Positions 23,520 through 37,375 of a stretch of 64,000 nucleotides of DNA are shown here, piece after piece. Made by a program: the position numbers and the translations under genes. The stretch lies in the NCBI RefSeq assembly GCF_033807715.1, contig NC_084596.1:40248958-40312957 (forward strand). The letters are read 5' to 3'. Position 1 is the first letter of the stretch; every line of letters begins with the position of its first letter. The DNA comes from Cololabis saira. Its lineage: Eukaryota; Chordata; Actinopteri; Beloniformes; Belonidae. The notes under the pieces are model-generated. The model was not told where the DNA came from and made no database searches. It saw only the letters and a list, made by a program, of their open reading frames with translations.

Positions 23520-23634
23520 CATGGTACAATATCCGTGGTGCCCACACGTAATTTTACCAGTTTCCGTGTTGGTACCACGGAAAATAGTGGTGAGAGGTCG
23601 TGGGCATTTCACGGATTTTTGTGAGATCAGGTTG
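23520..23634 (-). repeat. right terminal inverted repeat of foldback element
   Basis: Exact reverse complement of 13302-13416, ending GTGAGATCAGGTTG directly before the target duplication AAGCAGCG. Confidence 0.92.
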
Positions 23635-25562
23635 AAGCAGCGATGAACGGGCCCTCGCACTCACGTCCACCGCCCCCCATAAGCATATCAGAAATGACAC
23701 CACCCACGACTCTCTATGTCAAACCATTCAAAAGTTATAGCAGAAAAAAGGAACAACCAATCAGAAGAAGGGGCGGGGCTAATTCAGGCCAATGAAGGTC
23801 AAGGACTCCATACAGAGTCTGATGACACCACCCACGACTCTCTATGTCAAACCATTCCAAAGTTATAGCAGAAAATCGGGACAACCAATCAGAAGAAGGG
23901 GCGGGGCTAATTAAGGCCAACGAAGCTTAAGAACTCATTACAGAGTCCCATGACACCACCTACGACTTCCTATGTCAAACCATTAAAAAGTTATAGCAGA
24001 AAAAAGGGACAACCAATCAGAAGAAGAGGCGGGGCTAATTCTGGCCAATGAAGGTCAAGGACTCCATAAAGAATCTGATGACACCACCCAGGACTCTCTA
24101 TGTCAAACCATTCCAATGTTATAGCAGAAAATCGGGACAACCAATCAGAAGAACGGGCGGGGCTAATTCAGGCCAATGAAGGTCAAGGACTCCATACAGA
24201 ATTTTATGACACCACCCACGACTCTCTATGTCAAACCATTCCAAAGTTATAGCAGAAAATCGGGACAACCAATCAGAAGAAGGGGCGGGGCTAATTAAGG
24301 CCAACGAAGCTTAAGGACTCATTACAGAGTCCCATGATACCACCCATGACTTCCTATGTCAAACCATTCAAAAGTTATAGCAGAAAAAAGGGACAACCAA
24401 TCAGAAGAAGGGGCGGGGCTAATTAAGGCCAACGAAGCTTAAGGACTCATTACAGAGTCCCATGACACCACCCACAACTCTCTATGTCAAACCATTCAAA
24501 AGTTATGGCAGAGAAAAGTATTCTAGGGGGCGCTGTTGAACCGTTAGGCCACGCCCATTAATGCAAACCATGAAATATCAAATTTATCGCCAAGTCTGGC
24601 TTGCATGCAAAATTTGGTGACTTTTGGAGAACTATCAAATATGGACCAATCACATGAAGGGGGGGTGTGCCTTTTGGCGTCTAGCGTCGCCACGGTAACA
24701 CTTTTGAAAGAGAAAAGTAATGCGTGTAGTCGCAGGATGTAGACGCACATTTTGATGTATAACACACCTGGGTGCACGTTACGGTTCGGGCTGAATTAAC
24801 TGCCGAAGGAATGGCATAAATTTAGCCAAAATGACACAATTTATTCAAAATGGCCGACATCCTGTTCGGTTTCGGCCATGGCTCCAAGAGACTTTTCTTT
24901 AAGTTGTGCCATGATACAGGTGTGTAGCGATTTTCGTGCATGTACGTCAAACCGTATTGTGGGGCTTGAGGCACAAAGTCTTCAAGGGGGCGCTGTTGAG
25001 CCATTTTGCCACGCCCATTAATGCAAACCATGAAATATCAAATTTATCGCCAGGCCTGGCTTGCATGCCAAATTTGGTGCCTTTTGGGGAACTATCAAAT
25101 ATGGACCAATCAGATGAAGGGGGGTGCGCTTGTTGGCGTCTAGCGTCGCCACGATAACACTTTTGAAAGAGAAAAGTAATGCGTGTAGTCGCAGGATGGA
25201 GACGCACATTTTGATGTATAACACATCTGGGTTCACGATACGGTTCGAGCTGAATTAATTCTCGAAGGAATGGCATATATTGCTCCAAAATTACGCGATT
25301 AATTCAGAATGTTCAAAATGGCCGACTTCCTGTTAGGTTTCGGCCATGGCGCCAAGAGACTTTTCTTTTAGTTGCGACATGATGTAAACCATTAAATATC
25401 AAATTTTTCGCCAGGCCTGACTTGCATGCAAAATTTGGTGACTTTTTGGGCACGTTTAGGGGGGCAAAAAGGCCCTCCTTTCGTCAGAAGAACGGAAGAA
25501 AAAAAAAAAAATTCCTACAGATACAATAGGGCCTTCGCACTGAAGGTGCTCGGGCCCTAATA
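23635..25562 (+). repeat. host element resumed after foldback insertion; tandem-repeat element
   Basis: Continues the stub at 13284-13301 with GCGATGAACGGGCCCTCGC. About seven units of ~128 bp follow (GATGACACCACCCACGACTC near 23695, 23821, 23950, 24075, 24208, 24335 and 24460). Then come two ~460-bp units starting GGGGGCGCTGTTGA (near 24525 and 24985) and a shortened third (near 25380). The right end reads ACAGATACAATAGGGCCTTC and GGGCCCTAATAA. It has the same ends as the copy at 600-1580 and no coding capacity. Spliced, the element would be about 1.94 kb. Confidence 0.82.
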
Positions 25563-25657
25563 AATTCGACTAATTTGAATAAAAGCTACAGTAGGACATA
25601 AAAGAAAAAGATGTACACTATTTACAAGGCAGTGCCAGTGTTTGCAGACATAAAGAT

Positions 25658-25892
25658 TGTCACGGTTTTGGTGTTAAGTTCTGGTTTTATTTTGGAATCC
25701 CATGTCCTTGTGTTTAAATTATGTCTTGACTTCCCTGGTTCCCATCTGCTCTGATTGTGTGCGCCTGTGTCTCGTCAAGCTTTCCGTGTATATCTTCTCT
25801 TTCCCTTGCTCCCTGCTGGTCTGTACTATTTTTTTGGAGCGCCTGTGGCCTCGCTGTCCTGCGTCTGGGTCCAAATCAACCGTGCCTTGACA
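25658..25892. mobile_element. solo LTR, 235 bp, with 5-bp target duplication
   Basis: Begins TGTCACGGTTTTGG and ends AACCGTGCCTTGACA (TG...CA). It is flanked on both sides by AAGAT (25653-25657 and 25893-25897), the hallmark of LTR retrotransposon insertion followed by LTR-LTR recombination. No internal retroviral-type coding region lies next to it. I cannot assign the family from this sequence. Confidence 0.75.
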
Positions 25893-26185
25893 AAGATATT
25901 GCACAAAGATATCCTCAGTTCAGACGCGGTGAAATAAGAAACTGTCTCTGCGATGGTGGTTTTGGTGCACAGTGCTCTGTACATCATCACAAAGCCACAT
26001 GCTTTATTGCTAATCCATGATCCAGATCTTAATTAGAAGACATGTGCTCTGTAACAGACATACAGATTGTTCATCTCCAAAACCTGGCTGTGTGATGACC
26101 TTTTAGCTCAAATTGACAGCAGCCGGTTTTATTTTGGGAGGTGGAGTCAGAAATGCAGCTCCACCCCTCAGGCAGTTCTACTTAC
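25893..26185. other. unassigned sequence
   Basis: No recognised feature. Confidence 0.4.
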
Positions 26186-26395
26186 CCTGGATTCACACTG
26201 AAAGCGCCACAGGCGTCATAGGCGTGCGGTTGCCATTCATTTTCTATGAAAGGCGTCGGAGGCGTCGGGAGCAGTGCGTTGGAGGCATCTACAGCGTCAA
26301 TTTGAAGTTGAAAAATCTCAACTTTATGCAAATGAGCAGCAGCGACGCCGAAGCAGCGTCCAATCACAGACCGGGATTCCCGAAGCAAGAAGCCT
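26186..26395. mobile_element. one-ended MITE fragment
   Basis: GGATTCACACTGAAAGCGCC followed by repeated GGCGTCATAGGCG-type motifs resembles the left end of a fish DNA transposon I have seen before. I cannot find its inverted partner downstream, so it is probably truncated. Confidence 0.4.
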
Positions 26396-27286
26396 CAAAG
26401 CAGATTGTACTTTCATGTACACACAAACGTACACTCATTCACGTGCACACATGAGCATAGCTGTGCACTAAAAAACGATTTTATCAGGATTTCATCCAGC
26501 AAACTGACATTTTTGCTGATTTGACTGCCGTTTTTACCTGAACTGCTCATGTGAAACACGTAACTGATGGTTGAGGGGCTGGATGGTCTTGCTACATCGA
26601 TCCAACGCAAAATAATTAAAAACCGTGCTTATTAATCATAAAACACAGTTTAAACAATATGACCAAATCCGCTACGACCCGGTGTGTCAGTGTTCACCCA
26701 GACAGACTGCAGCTTCACTGGGACCAACGGTTCTGATGGTTGCTGTTGATCCGCGGACCAACCTTGTTAAAGAGCATCAAACTCACTCTTATCTATGCGG
26801 ATATAACGCTCAGGTGGTGAAAATGTGAACAAAAAGCACTGGACAAAAGGACAACTTATAAATTCAGACCCTTTTACTATAGAAATGTTACAATAGTCAG
26901 CAGCTGCTTGAACTGGTTTATTTCGTCAGAAAAAGTTTAAAAAAAAAAGGTTTTTCCGGTCTGGCTGCCGTTTCCCACACGTTTGGACGTACAGTAGCTA
27001 CAGCTCGGTTTGCAAAAGCTCTCTACCACTACCAAAAGTTTTCTACCACTTTTAAACACCTGACACCTGGTATGCCCAAATTGTGGGAGATTTCTCTCCA
27101 CTTTTGTCCCTTCTTATTGAGGTCACGATAGGCCTGCAGTCTCGTATCCCACAGCTCCTCACACAGACTCAATTACTTTTTTGTTCCATCTTGATCGTCT
27201 CTGATCTACAACCCTCCACCACCTTCTCTCCTATTGGACGCGCCGAGATGTCATCACAGCGCAGCACAGTGAAATTAAAAAATGTT
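26396..27286. other. unassigned sequence
   Basis: No gene or repeat that I can name. A poly-A patch lies near 26938-26950. Confidence 0.4.
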
Positions 27287-27510
27287 AAATTCGGGCACAG
27301 GCAGGCGCGGCACATCACCGCGGCAGGCGGCGGCAGAGCGGTCCGCTCTTGCGCCGTGGTAGCACATACACAATGAATGGGAAAGTCGGCGCTGGTCCCC
27401 ATTTTGCGCCCAGAGCGGACCGCTCTGCCACTGAGCTCGGCGGCGCGGGAAAGGGCGCCTGCCGCGACGCCTGTCCCGGGGTTTGCGCCGCGCCTGCCTG
27501 TGTCCGATTT
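27287..27510. mobile_element. GC-rich MITE with CACAGGCAGGCGCGGC inverted ends
   Basis: The left end AAATTCGGGCACAGGCAGGC and the right end GCCTGCCTGTGTCCGATTT are inverted repeats. A second inverted pair, AGAGCGGTCCGCTC and AGAGCGGACCGCTCTG, lies inside. The high GC content stands out from the flanks. No coding content; the 80- to 115-codon frames here simply reflect GC richness. Confidence 0.75.
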
Positions 27511-28677
27511 GCACATTTAGACCAGACGATTTTTTTTTTGTTTTGTTTTGTGTTTTCAGATCCGGGGCTTTTAGAAAAACATTCGGGGCTTGAGCCTTAG
27601 TAGCCACCCCCTAGATCTGCCACTGGAATCCAGCATTATAGATCCTACAGCTTTGAGGAACCTTACCAATCTGCTCTAAAGTTTAACCAACAGCGTTTGG
27701 TCTTGATTCCTCTTGTCAATATCTTGTCAAAGGTCATTAATAACAACATTAATACATGTTATTTATGCCTTATGTTATAAGTGCCTTTCATGACCCTCAA
27801 GGTCACTGTACAGATAAAAGCATAATGCACAATCAAAATCATAAAATACACACACTATACAGATAAAAATAAAAGCAATGATAGTTAACAAATAAATAAC
27901 ACAATGATGATAAAAAAGACAAACACGGATAGTGGTCATATGCATCAACCGCTCACATTATCCGTGCAGACATCCTCTTCAAGAGAGTAGCAGAGCCTGG
28001 ACTGATGAGCGTTGAGTTGAGATTTAAAGCGAGTGATTAAATCCACGTTACAAAGGTCAGGGAGGAGTGAGTTCCGTAGTTGGGGGGGCAGAGCGACTGA
28101 AGTCCAGGCATTTAACTGGTCTAGGTTATTAAAACGCACCAAAAATGTTTTTTCGTCATGGTGAAGCTGCTGTTGCTGATAAGATCTCACTGTTGAGAGC
28201 AAAGTGCAAAAGTGCAGCGGTACAGCACCTGACGGTGAAATTGAGTTTAGATCATAGATGGAGATAAAGAGAAGGATGGTGGGTAATTGTAACCCAAATG
28301 TGTGCGCACGCACAGGAGAAAAAAAGACATGAGACAAAACAAGACAAAAGATTTTTATAATAATTTCCTTTATTGTAGAACAAATACATTGAGATTATGA
28401 AAACAATATCTATGATTCAAGACCACGTCTTTTCCAGGGATAGTTATGTGTATTGTTCAACAATGTCAAAAACAGGAATTTTTGCACGGCTGAGGAAAAA
28501 CAGGGAACAGGTGGACAGGCCCCTATTTTTTTTTCTTATTTTGGAAGAAAATCAAAGAAAAGTTAGACTTAAAATAAAGTTACAGTGTCGTACTGAAATC
28601 TGCATTGTTATTGTTTAAAATCAGAGTAGTTTAAATAATTAAGCTGTAAACAGATGAGTTTTAACCTTGGTTTAGAG
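27511..28677. other. sequence with probable retroposon 3' end remnant
   Basis: From about 27780 to 28290 the sequence (AAGTGCCTTTCATGACCCTC, CAAGGTCACTGTACAGA, then GGGAGGAGTGAGTTCCGTAG) resembles fish retroposon 3' sequence that I have seen but cannot name. The long minus-strand frame over 27945-28337 has no protein motif I recognise. Confidence 0.45.
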
Positions 28678-28818
28678 CAGTGCTTCTCAAAGTGTGGGGC
28701 GCGCCCCACTGGTGGGGAACGGAGACATGCAGGTGGGGCGCGACAAACGGGAGGACATTTTCAATTTCATGCCTATTTTACTATAAATGCTATTGACAAT
28801 AAAGATAATTCAAACAAA

Positions 28819-28835
28819 ACACACACACACACACA

Positions 28836-28925
<90 letters not shown>
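28819..28925. repeat. (CA)n microsatellite inside hAT element
   Basis: About 53 CA units with one CACCCA interruption near 28838. Confidence 0.99.
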
Positions 28926-28929
<4 letters not shown>

Positions 28930-29019
28930 TAGTAATAATTAATAGCTAAAATGATTACCGTATTTTCACGACCATTCGGCGGCAGCATATCCCCTCATCG
29001 GACAGAAAGCTTTAAACAT

Positions 29020-29195
29020 CCTTCTTCCCTTTGCCACTCCATATCTCTGCGAGAGGCTTTTCAGCTGTTGCTTCTCTAAAAACTAAGTACAGATCCCAGC
29101 TCAACATTGAGCAGGATTTGAGAGTGGCGGTTTCCAGCCTGCAACCCCGTTTTGAAAGAATGTGCAGTGCAAAACAGGCAACACTGCACCACTAG
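29020..29195 (+). pseudogene. hAT transposase C-terminal (dimerisation) fragment
   Basis: Relic of the dimerisation region of a hAT transposase, the enzyme that cuts and pastes such elements. With frame changes one reads LPFATPYLCERLFSCCF, then LNIEQDLRVAVSSLQPRFE, then MCSAKQA. CERLFS is the conserved hAT dimerisation motif (ERxFS), and the rest matches the tail of ZBED/transib-unrelated fish hAT transposases. At least one stop and frame change separate the first part from the second. The zinc-finger and catalytic regions have been deleted. It is non-functional, and its presence links this copy to its autonomous parent. Confidence 0.75.
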
Positions 29196-29481
29196 TAATG
29201 CAGGGAAAGTTCACTTTTACTGCACTTTTATTTTCTCTTTTTGAACTTTGTGTTATTTGTTGTTTTTGATTTTGATTCAGTATCAAATATGACTGATATA
29301 CTTGGTGCTAGTAATTTCAATACATTTAAAATAATTTGAAGTAATTCGTCAAGATTTTTGTTGGGGCGACGCGGGGCAAGTGGGGCTTGAAAATCCCCAC
29401 TTGTTCAAAGTGGGGAATGACGAAAAAAGTTTGAGAACCACTGGTTTAGAGGAACTGAAGGTTTCAGCATGCCTGCAGTCT

Positions 29482-29562
<81 letters not shown>
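29482..29562. repeat. (GACA)n microsatellite
   Basis: About 20 perfect tetranucleotide units. Confidence 0.99.
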
Positions 29563-29563
<1 letters not shown>

Positions 29564-29983
29564 TGCGTTATTAATCCTTTTGGGAGGGTCTCTTAGGGAA
29601 ATCTCCATCTCACTCACACTCAGAACTGTTTTACAGAAATGTACAAAAGGTTTTTTTTTCCAGATCTGTGGAGCATAGAAGCTGAATGCTGCTTCTCCAT
29701 GTGTGGTTCTGGTTCTGGGGACACAGAGCAGACCTGACCCAGAAGACCCGAGAGGTCTGGATGGTTGATATGGCAACAACAAGCCTCTGATGTATTTTGG
29801 TCCTAGCGTGTTCCTTACCATCCCAAGTTTTTCTGATTAGGGGGTTGTGACTGAAACCAAAGCCAAGTGTTTAATTAGTCTTTGGAGCTGCGACTGATTA
29901 TAGTTTCTACCCACTTCAACTTGGAATTAGAGTCTTATAATTTGTCATGCCAAATATTTTACCCATGCGAGACACTATGGCTC
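29563..29983. other. unassigned, repeat-like sequence
   Basis: The segment near 29655-29820 (AGAAGCTGAATGCTGCTTCT, GATGTATTTTGGTCCTAG) resembles sequence found in many fish repeats, but I cannot define its ends. Confidence 0.4.
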
Positions 29984-31784
29984 TACAACGGAGTATTAAG
30001 GCCAAACTAAGACAAAATAAAAATTGAAATTACGAGAATAAAGTCATAATAATATGAGAATAAACTCGTAAAATTACGAGAATAGAGTCATAATAATATG
30101 AGAATAAACTCGTAAAATTACGAGAATAAAGTCATAATGTTGCGAGAATAAAGTCATAATTTCTGAGAACTCTAACAGGAAGAGCAAATACGTCTTTTGT
30201 GGAAGAGGAGCTGTCTGGTATAGATATAGTATAGTATGGTATAGTATATTATAGTATAGTATAGTATAGTCTGGTATAGTATGGTATAGTATAGTATAGT
30301 ATATTATAGTATAGTATAGTATAGTATAGTATAGTCTGGTATAGTATGGTATAGTATAGTATAGTATAGTATAGTATAGTATAGTATAGTATAGTATGGT
30401 ATAGTATATTATAGTATAGTATAGTATAGTATAGTATAGTATGGTATGGTATAGTATAGTATAGTATAGTATAGTATAGTATAGTATAGTATGGTATGGT
30501 ATAGTATAGTATAGTATGGTATAGTCTGGTATAGTATGGTATGGTATAGTATAGTATAGTATAGTATAGTATAGTCTGGTATAGTATGGTATAGTATAGT
30601 ATAGTATAGTATAGTATAGTATAGTATAGTATAGTATGGTATAGTATATTATAGTATAGTATAGTATAGTATAGTATAGTATGGTATGGTATAGTATAGT
30701 ATAGTATAGTATGGTATGGTATAGTATAGTATAGTATAGTATAGTATAGTATAGTATAGTATAGTATAGTATAGTCTGGTATAGTATGGTATGGTATAGT
30801 ATAGTATAGTATAGTATAGTATAGTCTGGTATAGTATGGTATGGTATAGTATAGTATAGTATAGTATAGTATGGTATAGTATAGTATAGTATAGTATAGT
30901 ATAGTATAGTATAGTATGGTATAGTATATTATAGTATAGTATAGTATAGTATAGTATAGTATAGTATGGTATGGTATAGTATAGTATAGTATAGTATAGT
31001 ATGGTATGGTATAGTATAGTATAGTATGGTATGGTATAGTATAGTATAGTATAGTATAGTATGGTATGGTATGGTATGGTATAGTATAGTATAGTATAGT
31101 ATAGTATGGTATGGTATAGTATAGTATAGTATGGTATGGTATGGTATGGTATGGTATAGTATAGTATAGTATAGTATAGTATAGTATAGTATAGTATAGT
31201 ATAGTATGGTATAGTATAGTATAGTATAGTATAGTATAGTACAGTACAGTATAGTATACTATAGTAGTGGTCAGGGCTAGCAGTCGTTCCATCTGCTTCC
31301 ATTCAAAGAGGTTTTGTTGTTTCTCAGGAAAAAATGAGGATGATCATAAAGATTTTCCTCTTCCACAAAAGACGCAATTTCTTCCAAGTCTGTGTGGTTC
31401 CTTCTTCAAAATAGACGCAGTTGTTTGCACAATCTTTTTAAAGTCCTTATACTGATAATAATTCAATGCTGATGCTGAAGTATTTCCTTATTTGTGAAAC
31501 CGATACCAAAATATAACTTCACAAGATGCTCAATATTCCTCATTTTAACACAGGGAGAAGAAGCTCCTCCTGTTAGAGTTCTCATAAATTATGACTTTGT
31601 TCTCGCAATATTATGACTTTATTCTCATAATATTGACTTTATTCTCGTAATTTCCTTTTTCTTTATTCTCGCAACATTATGACTTTATTCTCGTAATTTT
31701 ACATTTTTATTCTCATAATATTATGACTTTATTCTCATAATTTCTAATTTTTTTTTCTTAGTTTGGTCCTAATACTCCGTCGTA
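29984..31784. mobile_element. MITE with TACRACGGAGTATTA ends, expanded by an ATAGT array
   Basis: The left end TACAACGGAGTATTAAGGCC and the right end GGTCCTAATACTCCGTCGTA are inverted repeats. Both subterminal zones carry repeated ACGAGAATAAAGTCATAAT motifs in opposite orientation (30032-30160 and 31590-31740). Further inside, CTCTAACAGGAAGAGC and GCTCCTCCTGTTAGAG also pair. About 1 kb of pentanucleotide array sits in the middle. The flanks ATGGCTC and ACGGCTC could be a worn duplication, but this is uncertain. Confidence 0.85.
30218..31262. repeat. ~1.05 kb ATAGT/ATGGT pentanucleotide satellite
   Basis: Around 210 pentamer units, mostly ATAGT with ordered ATGGT, CTGGT and ATATT variants. 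Variant blocks such as AGTCTGGTATAGTATGGTAT recur (near 30269, 30335, 30523, 30570, 30773 and 30827), suggesting higher-order duplication. The 217- and 347-codon Tyr/Ile/Leu/Pro frames on the minus strand are artefacts of the period. Confidence 0.98.
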
Positions 31785-35248
<3,464 letters not shown>

Positions 35249-35709
35249 AGGGGACCTATTATGGCATCTAATACCTATTTTAAACAGGCCTTGAATGTCT
35301 TAAAAACAAGCTTTTGATTGTTTTTGCTAAATAAATTAGAAATTCAGCCTCTGAGCCATGTCTTTATCTTCCCATTCTTTAACCTCATTATCTATGCAGG
35401 ATTCTGAGTGGGCGGGGCTATGATAATGAGGCTCTGTGCTGATTGGCTGCCTGAATGACGCGATACACCGCTACGAAGAAATGGCGGAAGCTCCGGCCGG
35501 CGGAGTTAGTTGTGGGCGTGGTTTCACGCATCGGAAGCCAACCGATGCAAATTGCATTGTCGTTACATAACGCCGGGAGCAGCGGCTGTACAGACACTGC
35601 AGAATTTGGTTGCTTTCCTCCTTCTCTGAGTTGGCAGGCTGAGGGGAGACCAATTTATATATGTTAAAGGAAGAGAAAACCGTGTTCTTATAGGTCTAAT
35701 AGGTCCCCT
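35249..35709. mobile_element. 461-bp non-autonomous element with TTAA target duplication
   Basis: The ends AGGGGACCTATTA and TAATAGGTCCCCT are perfect inverted repeats, and TTAA lies immediately outside both (35245-35248 and 35710-35713). A TTAA target fits piggyBac or Kolobok superfamilies; I recall AGGGGACC-type ends on Kolobok-like fish elements but cannot check. No transposase. Confidence 0.87.
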
Positions 35710-35727
35710 TTAAATTCAGTCACTTAG

Positions 35728-35862
35728 GGTGCTTCACACCTGTCCCGTTTGGAGCAGTTGTTCGGAAACAGGGAGCGCTCGGATGTGGGACAAAACAAGC
35801 GAGCCGAGATCTCCTAGGAGAGGTGGTCTCGGCTCGCTTCCATTCCAGACCTGGAGCGGTCT
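35728..35862. mobile_element. MITE fragment
   Basis: AGGGTGCTTCACACCTGTCC at the left resembles one end of a fish MITE with inverted GCGAGCCGAGA/TCTCGGCTCGC motifs near 35798 and 35829. The right end has been lost against the following repeat. Confidence 0.45.
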
Positions 35863-35983
35863 GTGTGGAGTTTGCATGTTCTCCCCGTGCTTGCGTGGGT
35901 TTCCTCCGGGTACTCCGGCTTCCTCCCACAGTCCAAAAACATGCGTAGTAGATTAATTGGTGATTATAAGTTGCCCGTAGGTG

Positions 35984-37059
35984 CAGTGGTACAAGTACTT
36001 CGTTACTGTACTTAAGTAAGATTTTTGAGAATTTGTACTTTTATTGATACTTTCATTTTTCTGTACTTTTACTTTTACTTCGTTACATTTTCAAGGAAAA
36101 AATCATACTTTTAATCCGCTATATTTCAAATTGGACACGTCGTTACTCGCTACAAATTAAAGTCTTACATTAAATGAAAATGTAGGCTATTGCCGACTAC
36201 ACCGACGCAGAGCTACGGCGTAGGGTGTGCGTCGATTTAACGCGGAACCAAGGCGGACGTAATTGAGGCCACCATGAGAAATTAAGCGGGAAGGGGGGGG
36301 AGTGAATTGCCCGTGATTGCCCGGCGGCGGCTCCGTGACAAGACACCTGGGGCGGACGGGGGGACTCGGCCTCCATACCGAGAAGGAGACGCATCTCCCG
36401 GGGGAGTTGCGCCGCAGAGGCGGGCCGGAAGGCCGGAGGGGCCGCCGTCGCGTCAAGGACCAACGAGGACTGAGCGGCAGCCGACACGTGTCCATGGGCA
36501 CCATTCTTTCATTCCACCCCTTCTAAGCGGGTTTTGGCATTTAAAAGTTCAATCAGTTCAAGAGTCTCCTTCATCCTCCTTCAGCTGGGGTTGCTTAATG
36601 TTGTCACTGCATACTACAGGCTGGGGGTGGACCTGTCAGCGGGGTCAATGGGGGACAGCAGCAGTAATGAGCAAAGGGAGAAATTAAAATGGGGTAATAG
36701 AAACAAACGCTAAAGGGGTCAGAATAATATCACCATTATTTAGAGTTGTAAGCAAATTCTTGGAATAAAGCCACTTTCGACAGCATGACAATGTTGGGAC
36801 TTCATTTCTTTGCAATCCGTTTGAAAATAATTTTGTACTTTGAATTTTGTACTTTGTGCTTTTTACTTTTTACTTTTTACTTTTTACTTTTGTACTTAAG
36901 TACATTTTACACCATGTACTTTTGGTACTTTATTATATTTAATTTGAGGTACTTTTATACTTTTACTTAAGTAATTTTCTTAATGGGTACTTTTTACTTT
37001 TACTTAAGTAATTTTCAAGCAGAAAATCTGTACTTTTACTTTTACTTTTTCCACCTCTG
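35984..37059. mobile_element. hAT-type MITE, 1,076 bp, perfect 8-bp duplication
   Basis: The ends CAGTGGTACAAGTACTTCG and CTTTTTCCACCTCTG are inverted repeats, with many subterminal TACTTTTACTTAAGTA-type motifs at both sides. CGTAGGTG flanks it at 35976-35983 and 37060-37067. The GC-rich middle (36190-36500) includes the palindromic cassette also seen in the foldback element. No transposase. Confidence 0.9.
36193..36250. repeat. palindromic cassette, copy inside hAT MITE
   Basis: CGACGCAGAGCTACGGCGTA and GTCGATTTAACGCGGAACCA match the cassette at 15839-15909, with small deletions. Confidence 0.75.
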
Positions 37060-37375
37060 CGTAGGTGAGAGTGTGAGTGTGTCTGGTTGTTTGTATATAT
37101 GTGGCCCTATGATGGACTGGTGACCTGTCCAGGGTGTAAGCCCTGCCTCTCGCCTGTAATGAGCTGGGATAGACTCCAGCAGACCCCTGTCATAAGATCG
37201 ATACCTCCTCATATCCTATGGATGCAGCTGGCTCGTCCAGGATGAGATTCAAGGACTCAAAATTCCATCCAAAGACGTAGTTCAAGACGTAGTTCAAGAG
37301 TCCAACACAGTGCAGGATGTTGCTACTAGATACTACAGACAGCAAAGTGCTAAAGTGATAAATTAAAATATAGTT

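Larger units (their letters stand above)
13302..23634. mobile_element. 10.3-kb palindromic foldback element with 8-bp target duplication
   Basis: Two nearly identical inverted arms, 13302-18574 and 18727-23634, surround a 152-bp spacer. The outer ends CAACCTGATCTCAC and GTGAGATCAGGTTG are perfect inverted repeats, and the first ~115 bp of each arm match exactly. Both flanks carry AAGCAGCG, and removing the insert restores the host element continuously. An 8-bp duplication fits hAT, P/Galileo-like or Zisupton-like transposition. I find no transposase on either strand, so the mobilising enzyme would have to act in trans. Each arm contains, from outside in: the terminal repeat, ~209-bp tandem units, an internal second copy of the terminus, more units, a 71-bp palindromic cassette, a secreted-protein-like ORF, a CAT/ATG tract and ~170-bp repeats. 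The left arm is longer because it has two more 209-bp units. A foldback transposon is the best description. Confidence 0.88.
28678..29443. mobile_element. hAT element, 766 bp, internally deleted, perfect 8-bp duplication
   Basis: The ends CAGTGCTTCTCAAAGTGTGG and AGTTTGAGAACCACTG are inverted repeats. GTTTAGAG flanks both sides (28670-28677 and 29444-29451) without mismatch. Inside are a CA microsatellite and the tail of a hAT transposase (29020-29195). It is an internally deleted derivative of an autonomous element. Confidence 0.92.
35863..37190 (+). repeat. abundant fish SINE-like repeat interrupted by a hAT MITE
   Basis: The first part runs from GTGTGGAGTTTGCATGTTCT through TTTCCTCCGGGTACTCCGGC to TTGCCCGTAGGTG at 35983. 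The second resumes at 37060 with CGTAGGTGAGAGTGTGAGTG and goes on to GATGGACTGGTGACCTGTCC and GGGATAGACTCCAGCAG. Removing 35984-37067 restores the usual order of this widespread repeat. Related pieces occur at 53631-53730 and 54165-54250. Confidence 0.75.

Noticed and set aside
13302..23634. Possibility that the palindrome is an assembly fold-back artefact
   Set aside because: The arms differ by two 209-bp units and by tract structure, the centre has a 152-bp spacer, and both ends have the same 8-bp duplication in a host repeat that rejoins perfectly. Long reads would still be the proof.
27169..27607. Overlapping 83- to 115-codon frames on both strands
   Set aside because: They lie over a GC-rich MITE with inverted repeats and have no conserved motif.
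30249..31302. 347- and 217-codon Tyr/Ile/Leu/Pro frames
   Set aside because: Every frame of an ATAGT array without stops is open; no protein signature.
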